From JALYNX01 sp963749415 (GTDB lineage Bacteria; Actinomycetota; Acidimicrobiia; Spongiisociales; ZC4RG35), in the NCBI GenBank assembly GCA_963749415.1, contig CAVVMG010000001.1:124001-188000 (forward strand): a stretch of DNA of 64,000 bases. Direction: 5' to 3'. A program made the translations under genes and the position numbers. This document shows, one piece after another, positions 59,089-64,000 of the stretch. How positions within the stretch are numbered: the first letter of the stretch is position 1; every line of letters starts with the position of its first letter. Under the pieces are notes generated by a model. The model was given only the letters and a program-made list of their open reading frames with translations, ran no database searches and was not told where the DNA came from.

Positions 59089-59865
59089 ATGAGCTTCGCA
59101 GTACCCGCAGATTCATACGACCGCTTCATGGGTCGGTTCTCCCAGCCCCTTGCCCCGCGCTTTGCCCGGTTCGCCGGCGTCGAAGTCGGAGAGCGAGTGC
59201 TCGACGTGGGTTGCGGGCCTGGTGCCCTGACCACTGTGCTCGTCGAGACCTTGGGACCGCACCGGGTTGCCGCCATCGACCCCTCGCAGCCGTTCGTGAG
59301 GGCGCTCCAGGAACGGCACCCGGAAGTTGACGTGAGACTGGCCTCCGCCGAGGAGATCCCCTATCCCGACGCGAACTTCGACCGGGCGCTGGCGCAATTG
59401 GTGGTCCATTTCATGCCGGACCCCGTTGCCGGGATTCGAGAAATGGCAAGGGTCACCACGGCTGGTGGCACCGTGGCCGCCTGTGTCTGGGACCACGCTG
59501 GAGGCGGGGGGCCGCTGACCGCCTTCTGGGAGGCGGCACACGAGATGGATGACTTCGTCCATGACGAGGCTGGGATGCCCGGAGCCAGCGAGGGATCCCT
59601 GGCAGCCATCTTCGACGCCGCGGGCCTGAATGGGATCGAAGACACATCCCTCGAAGTCGATGTCGAGTTCAGGGACTTCGACGATTGGTGGGGCCCGTTC
59701 ACCCTTGGGGTGGGCCCAGCAGGACAGTACGTGACCGGGCTGGACGAAAAACGTCGGGAGGTCTTGCGGGCCCGATGCGCCGAGCTCCTCCCCACCGGGC
59801 CTTTCGAGATCCGGGCCAAGGTCTGGGCGGCGCGGGGCAGGACCGCTCCGGGCTCGGCGGGCTAG
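59089..59865 (+). CDS. Class I SAM-dependent methyltransferase
   Basis: 258 residues, UbiE/Methyltransf_11-like: motif I RVLDVGCGPGALT, acidic motif II VAAIDPSQPFV, motif post-I AEEIPYPDANFDRALAQLV and VTTAGGTVAACVWD. The start lies 3 bp after the M24 gene stop. Substrate unknown; the WGPFTLGVGPAGQY region is shared by small-molecule methyltransferases of this group. Its 3' end overlaps the convergent oxidoreductase by 4 bp. Confidence 0.9.
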   Translation: MSFAVPADSYDRFMGRFSQPLAPRFARFAGVEVGERVLDVGCGPGALTTVLVETLGPHRVAAIDPSQPFVRALQERHPEVDVRLASAEEIPYPDANFDRALAQLVVHFMPDPVAGIREMARVTTAGGTVAACVWDHAGGGGPLTAFWEAAHEMDDFVHDEAGMPGASEGSLAAIFDAAGLNGIEDTSLEVDVEFRDFDDWWGPFTLGVGPAGQYVTGLDEKRREVLRARCAELLPTGPFEIRAKVWAARGRTAPGSAG

Positions 59866-61046
59866 AGCTCGAGAAGGGCGTTGGTCCAGGCGCCACCGGC
59901 GACACTGGACTCGATGGCAGCCTCCACGAAGCCAACTCCCCAGGCACCATCGATGGCATTCGGGAATTGCAGGGCCGAAAGGTCGGCGGCCACCCCGGTT
60001 CTCCGGGACGCGATCGCCTCGGCAGCATCGGAGTAGATGTTGGCGAAGGCGCCGATGAAGCCCTCCGGATGTCCTGCCACCAACCGTGTGGCACGAGCTG
60101 AGGTGGGAAGCGTGCCCGGTCCGTTCGGAGTCCGCACCTCTGCAGGCCCATCGATCGGCTTGAAGGAAAGGGACGTCGGGCGCTCCTGCTCCCACTCCAA
60201 ACTACCCCTGGTGCCGGATACCCGGATGCGGAGGCAATTCTCGACACCCGCTGCCGCCTGAGTGACCCAGAACGTCCCCCGGGCCCCATTGTCGAATCGA
60301 AGCATGGCGGAGGCGAAGTCATGAACCAGTCGGTTGGGGACGACGGTCCCCACTGCGGCAGCAACCTCGGCGACCTCGAGCCCGGTGATGAAGCGGGCCA
60401 GATTGTGGGCGTGGGAGCCGATGTCTCCCATCACCAACGAAGGCCCGCCCTTCACCGGGTCGTATCGCCAGGGAAGCCCCTCGGCGGGATCGGGGTCGTT
60501 CTCCGACGCCTTTCCGCCCTGGACGTACTCCACCTGAACCAAGCGAATCTCTCCGAGCTCGCCGGCGTCGACCATGGCCCTGGCCTGTCGGACCATTGGG
60601 TATCCGGTGTAGTTGTGGGTTAGGCAAAAGACGAGGCCGGTCTCCTCGACCCGACCAACGACATCCAGTGCCTCGGTCAGGGTGTTGGTCATCGGCTTGT
60701 CGGAGACGACATCGAGACCGTTCTCGAGGGCGGCCATCGCGAAGAGGTGGTGGGTGTCGTTCGGCGTCATGATCGCGACCACCTCGGCACCATCAACACG
60801 ACCAGCTTCCGCTGCGATCAGATCCAGCCCGTCTCCATAGCTCCGCCCCGGGTCCAGACCGAGCCTCAGCCCCGCCTCGATGGAACGCGCGGGGTCGGAG
60901 CTCACCGCGCCGGCCACCAAGTGGTAATGGCCATCCATCCGCGCCGCTATGCGGTGGGTCTCGCCGATGAAGCTCCCCGGACCCCCGCCGATGACCGCCA
61001 GTCGCAGTGGTCGCCCCATCGCCTCGATTGCAGGACTCGGGCCCAT
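59862..61046 (-). CDS. Gfo/Idh/MocA-family oxidoreductase
   Basis: NAD(P)-dependent sugar or polyol dehydrogenase of 394 residues. Rossmann motif LRLAVIGGGPGSFIGETHR, the family's EKP motif as SDKPMTNT, and the C-terminal domain with GPSLVMGDIGSHAHNLARF (His of the active site). Start at 61046 after AGGAAGG is preferred; 61019 (MGRPLRLAV) is also possible. Its ATG-proximal region overlaps nothing, but the membrane-protein gene ends 9 bp upstream, so they may share a transcript. Confidence 0.92.
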   Translation of the reverse strand: MGPSPAIEAMGRPLRLAVIGGGPGSFIGETHRIAARMDGHYHLVAGAVSSDPARSIEAGLRLGLDPGRSYGDGLDLIAAEAGRVDGAEVVAIMTPNDTHHLFAMAALENGLDVVSDKPMTNTLTEALDVVGRVEETGLVFCLTHNYTGYPMVRQARAMVDAGELGEIRLVQVEYVQGGKASENDPDPAEGLPWRYDPVKGGPSLVMGDIGSHAHNLARFITGLEVAEVAAAVGTVVPNRLVHDFASAMLRFDNGARGTFWVTQAAAGVENCLRIRVSGTRGSLEWEQERPTSLSFKPIDGPAEVRTPNGPGTLPTSARATRLVAGHPEGFIGAFANIYSDAAEAIASRRTGVAADLSALQFPNAIDGAWGVGFVEAAIESSVAGGAWTNALLEL

Positions 61047-61054
61047 GTCCTTCC

Positions 61055-62653
61055 TCAACCTCCGGGGCGCTCTTCGATGATCAGCCAACGCTCGCCGGCG
61101 ACAGGGCTCAGGACAAACGTGGCGTCGAGGGGCACGACCTCACGATCCTGCTCCAAGCCGCCCGCGTCGTAGGTGACCCATTCCACCGACCCGGTCGCCT
61201 GGAGCCCGATCGTCGAACCCTGTCCTCCGATCGCAGGGATCACAACCGCATGCACGCTGTCGAAGCGGTTGTGGGGAACGGCAACCACACCAGTGGCCAC
61301 CGCCTCGTCGATCCGCTCGATCATCTGAGCCAGCCGTCCTCCCCCGTCTGCCTCGAGCAGGAGGCCCGAGTCCCGACTCCCAACGGCTATCGCCTCGATT
61401 TCCAGGTTCTCGGCCAGCGTCAGGGCCAGGTCGTCGAGGTCGACCTCGGTGATGAGAGAACCGACTTCGGGATCGGCGGTCACGACCGGGATCGTGTCCG
61501 GATCGATCTCCACGGGCACCGTCGGAGCCGGGGTCACTTCCGATGCCTGAGCGGGCACCCGTGCCGGAGCTCCGATGGCGACGACCGTGGTGGCGAGGAG
61601 GATGACCACGCCACCTATCGCTGCCCCGCGGGCGAAGACCAGGCTTGGCGACGGGGTACTTCCCGCGCGCGAAGTGAGCCGGTCCACCAGGCCTACCCGA
61701 TCGGAGCCGGGCACCGACGCCAGCAGGCGGTCGAATCCCCAGCGCAGCGGGGTGAGCAGGACCAGGCCTGCCAACAAGCCGACCTTGGCCCCGAACTCGG
61801 TCGTCTGTGGCGCCATGAGCACGGTGCTGGCGACCGCGATTCCCATCGCGAACAGGACGCGAGCGGACCGGCCCTGAGGAATCGTCTTCGGGTCGGTGAT
61901 CATGAAGAAGAGGAAGATCAGGATCTCGGGGGAGGTCATCACGATCGTCCAGAAACGCTCATCGCAGACCGGGGTCAATGACCATGATGCGGTAAAGCAA
62001 TGCCCCGAAGCGGCGACGACACCGAGCCCGGCGCCCAGCGTGAGCCAGAAGGCGGCAGCCATCGCCAGCAGATGCAGGCGACGGGTGATCAGGACCCCAC
62101 CGATGAGGATCACCGCGTAGGCAAGGAGCATCCAGATGTCGAGCGGGTGCCACCAGAAATCGAGAGGCTCGACCCGGGTGCTACCCAGGACCAAGAAGGC
62201 GACGACCAGGCCAACGTTGGACGGGTTGAAGACGTGGGTCCCCCGATACTTGATCAGGTACTTGGTGACCAAGGAGAAGGCGGCGATCCCCGCGAAGTAA
62301 TACCAGCCATACCAGGTCCAATGATCACCCCGCTCGGTTCCGACCACGCGGAGGATCAGGGCAACGCCGCTTCCGGTCAGCATGGCGCTCGCCGGCCAGA
62401 CGATCTGCTTGGACCTGGCGAAGGTCCACACCACCTCGATCAGTGCGCAAGTGACGATCGCGGCGAGGATCTGAGGCACCGACACCTCGAACCCGAGACC
62501 CAGCTGCCCGAAGACGTGGATGGTGATGATGACCGCCGCCAGGTGGAGCCGCGGATCCCGGATGCTGGGCAGCAAGACCGGATAGCTGCGCCCACCGAGC
62601 ACCACGCTGCGGCCAGGTACAGCGGGTTGCAAGGCGGTCGAGGTCGTTTCCAC
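61055..62653 (-). CDS. NqrB/RnfD-like (UnbU-type) membrane protein
   Basis: 532 residues. About ten membrane helices in the first 330 (IVTCALIEVVWTFARSKQI, GTHVFNPSNVGLVVAFLVLG, PEILIFLFFMITDPKTIPQG), with the FNPSN and TDPKT segments typical of NqrB/RnfD-like proteins, in which flavin is attached near such loops. A Pro/Val-rich linker leads to a soluble C-terminal domain of about 150 residues that I do not recognise (LALTLAENLEIEAIAVGSRD). No other Nqr/Rnf subunit is present. Proteins of this type (UnbU) accompany UnbV-like proteins, one of which is encoded 3.4 kb away. Divergent from the orphan oppB paralogue. Confidence 0.82.
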   Translation of the reverse strand: METTSTALQPAVPGRSVVLGGRSYPVLLPSIRDPRLHLAAVIITIHVFGQLGLGFEVSVPQILAAIVTCALIEVVWTFARSKQIVWPASAMLTGSGVALILRVVGTERGDHWTWYGWYYFAGIAAFSLVTKYLIKYRGTHVFNPSNVGLVVAFLVLGSTRVEPLDFWWHPLDIWMLLAYAVILIGGVLITRRLHLLAMAAAFWLTLGAGLGVVAASGHCFTASWSLTPVCDERFWTIVMTSPEILIFLFFMITDPKTIPQGRSARVLFAMGIAVASTVLMAPQTTEFGAKVGLLAGLVLLTPLRWGFDRLLASVPGSDRVGLVDRLTSRAGSTPSPSLVFARGAAIGGVVILLATTVVAIGAPARVPAQASEVTPAPTVPVEIDPDTIPVVTADPEVGSLITEVDLDDLALTLAENLEIEAIAVGSRDSGLLLEADGGGRLAQMIERIDEAVATGVVAVPHNRFDSVHAVVIPAIGGQGSTIGLQATGSVEWVTYDAGGLEQDREVVPLDATFVLSPVAGERWLIIEERPGG

Positions 62654-62747
62654 GTCGCGTGTGAAATTACCTGGCCGAAGATGGGAACCCCACCAGACGG
62701 ACCGAAGGTCTAACTTGTCTGATGATTCTCAAAGGAGCGGAGGAGAT

Positions 62748-63728
62748 ATGGCACGCTTTGTAGCTCTTCGGGCTGCGTGGGCGATCCCGGTGCTTCTCAT
62801 CGTCACCTTCCTCACCTTCTGGGCGGTGAAGTCGGCCACCGATCCGGTGCAGAGCTATCTCCGCATCAACACCCGAGCAACGCCGGAAATGGTCGAGGAG
62901 TACAAGGAGGTTCACGGCCTGATCGGGTCTACTCCGGAGCAGTATTTCCGCTGGCTGGGCAACTTCTTCGCGCTGGAATGGGGCAACTCGATCAAAGGCA
63001 ACCGCCCGGTCTTCCCCGACCTCAAGGCGGCCATGGCGAACAGCTTGGTGCTCGGCTTCTCAGCCTTCGTGGTTGGCAGCATCGTCGGGATCTCGATCGG
63101 AGTGCTTTCTGCTCTGCGCCAGTACTCCAAGTTCGACACGATGAGCACTGGTGCCGCGTTTGTCGGGATCTCCATGCCGCCCTTTGTGTCGGCAATCTTG
63201 CTTCAGGTCCTGTTTGCAGTGCTGCTCACGAGGTGGCTTGGGCTCACCGAGCCCTTCTTACCCGTTGCCGGGGTCTACCCGCCGGGGCAGACCGAGTTCG
63301 ACCTGGGGCTACGGATCAAGCACATGATCCTTCCGGTCACGGTGGTGGCGATTCAGACCATCGCTGTCTACAGCCGGTTCATGAGGGCTTCCCTGCTCGA
63401 CGTCAAGGAGTCCGACTACATGAGGACCGCGAGGGCCAAGGGGGTCTCCGAGAAGCAGGTCATCATCCGTCATGCCATGCGCAACGCCATGGGCCCGGTA
63501 ATCACGTTGGGCGCCCTCGAACTGGGAACAATCGTGGGCGGGCTGATCATCACCGAGCGCATCTTCGAGTTCCGGGGGACCGGCGACTACCTCCTGACAG
63601 CCCTCGGCAACGGTGACTTCCCCCAGATCATGCCTCTGATGTTCATCATCGTGAGCTCGGTGATCCTCTTCAACCTGCTCGCCGATGTGGCCTACGCCTG
63701 GATGGATCCCCGGGTCCGCCTCACTTGA
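62748..63728 (+). CDS. Orphan OppB-type peptide ABC permease
   Basis: 326 residues, same length as and strongly similar to the OppB at 41666-42646 (long identical blocks such as IPVLLIVTFLTFWAVKSATD and YLRINTRATPEMVEEYKE). Six helices and EAA-type loop DYMRTARAKGVSEKQVIIRH. ATG at 62748 preceded by GCGGAGGAGAT. No OppC, ATPase or binding protein follows: the next gene is convergent and overlaps by 8 bp. It may replace OppB in the main transporter under other conditions, or be a relic of a moved operon. Confidence 0.93.
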   Translation: MARFVALRAAWAIPVLLIVTFLTFWAVKSATDPVQSYLRINTRATPEMVEEYKEVHGLIGSTPEQYFRWLGNFFALEWGNSIKGNRPVFPDLKAAMANSLVLGFSAFVVGSIVGISIGVLSALRQYSKFDTMSTGAAFVGISMPPFVSAILLQVLFAVLLTRWLGLTEPFLPVAGVYPPGQTEFDLGLRIKHMILPVTVVAIQTIAVYSRFMRASLLDVKESDYMRTARAKGVSEKQVIIRHAMRNAMGPVITLGALELGTIVGGLIITERIFEFRGTGDYLLTALGNGDFPQIMPLMFIIVSSVILFNLLADVAYAWMDPRVRLT

Positions 63729-64000
63729 GCAGCTTCCGCAACGCCTCCTGATCGCCGGCACGCAACGCGGCCTCCGCCTCCAGGCTCTCCAGGTCGCGAT
63801 AGATGCTGGCCACCGCCTGGATCTGATCCCCCTTGCGGTAGGCAACGAGGACATCGCGGTCGTCGGGGTCACCGCTGACGGCTTCCTCATCCCATTCCCG
63901 GGGGAGCCCGGTGAGATTGATCGGGACGTCGTAGTGCTGACTCCAGAAGAAGGGCGGCTCGGCGAATGGCCTGTCCCCCCCGAGGATGTTTCGGGCTGCG
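63721..64000 (-). CDS. FAD-dependent pyridine nucleotide-disulphide oxidoreductase (C-terminal part)
   Basis: The right edge cuts a minus-strand gene; 92 C-terminal residues are visible: ARNILGGDRPFAEPPFFWS, QHYDVPINLTGLPREWDEE, DVLVAYRKGDQIQAVASIY, and the end LRAGDQEALRKLLK. FFWSxxYD is the C-terminal signature of ferredoxin/rubredoxin reductase and AIF-like flavoproteins. The stop lies inside the 3' end of the convergent orphan permease gene (8-bp overlap). Start and FAD-binding domain are outside the window. Confidence 0.82.
   Translation of the reverse strand, partial: AARNILGGDRPFAEPPFFWSQHYDVPINLTGLPREWDEEAVSGDPDDRDVLVAYRKGDQIQAVASIYRDLESLEAEAALRAGDQEALRKLLK

Noticed and set aside
1..64000. 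CRISPR arrays, tRNA/rRNA genes, transposases or prophage genes
   Set aside because: No regularly spaced repeats, no cloverleaf-type sequence, and no protein with integrase, transposase or phage structural signatures was seen by reading.

Overview
The window is a high-GC, gene-dense stretch from a free-living actinobacterium. Pointers are lipoprotein solute-binding proteins with Ser/Thr/Ala-rich linkers after the lipobox, two F420-type luciferase-like oxidoreductases, a LiaF-like envelope protein, a SigE-family ECF sigma factor, and several start codons 6-7 nt after a -10 hexamer (leaderless-type starts). An Acidimicrobiia-like lineage fits the family signatures, but this is inference. I see no rRNA, tRNA, CRISPR array, prophage or transposase. 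The gene content is that of a heterotroph importing sugars, peptides and small nitrogenous compounds.

Layout. 1-6 kb: glutamate synthase large subunit (runs off the left edge), a PLP aminotransferase and a methyltransferase. 6-14 kb: a beta-glucoside locus (GH5-like glycosidase, LacI regulator, binding protein, two permeases, GH1 beta-glucosidase) with two LacI-type operators around a consensus promoter, preceded by a shikimate-kinase-like protein. 14-29.5 kb: a long minus-strand catabolic array: bicupin, amidohydrolase, permease, binding protein, ATPase, a permease fused to a second amidohydrolase, L-2-hydroxyglutarate-oxidase-like flavoprotein, beta-hydroxyacid dehydrogenase, an M24 hydrolase with an altered metal site, 2-oxoacid dehydrogenase E1 alpha and beta, and an aldo/keto reductase. 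29.6-38.5 kb, mostly plus strand: atypical SDR, XRE-cupin regulator, two divergent small proteins under tandem operators, ferritin, LiaF-like protein, S33 peptidase, spermidine-synthase-like membrane protein (minus), ECF sigma with a membrane partner, and aldose epimerase. 38.5-44.5 kb: a peptide ABC operon whose binding protein appears circularly permuted. 44.6-51.7 kb: F420 oxidoreductases with a divergent MerR regulator, SMP-30 lactonase, a secreted small protein, MetY, CoA-binding protein and xylose isomerase. 51.9-56 kb: SDR and a xylose-type ABC system. 56-64 kb: CRTAC1/UnbV-like protein, M24 pseudo-peptidase, methyltransferase, Gfo/Idh/MocA oxidoreductase, NqrB/RnfD (UnbU-like) membrane protein, an orphan OppB paralogue and the C-terminus of an FAD reductase.

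Two observations stand out. First, the fused gene at 20611-23074 puts an RbsC-type permease and a metal-dependent amidohydrolase in one polypeptide, inside an operon that also encodes a free amidohydrolase and a second permease; this suggests import coupled to hydrolysis on the inner face of the membrane. Second, in the peptide-binding lipoprotein at 42727-44457 the usual N-terminal ~64 residues are at the C-terminus, the arrangement expected of a natural circular permutant.

Caution: four genes (aminotransferase end, fusion gene, LiaF-like gene, small secreted protein) need a frame change, and all four have one base too many modulo 3, so indel errors in the assembly are a real possibility. 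The fusion and permutation junctions themselves lie in uninterrupted frames.
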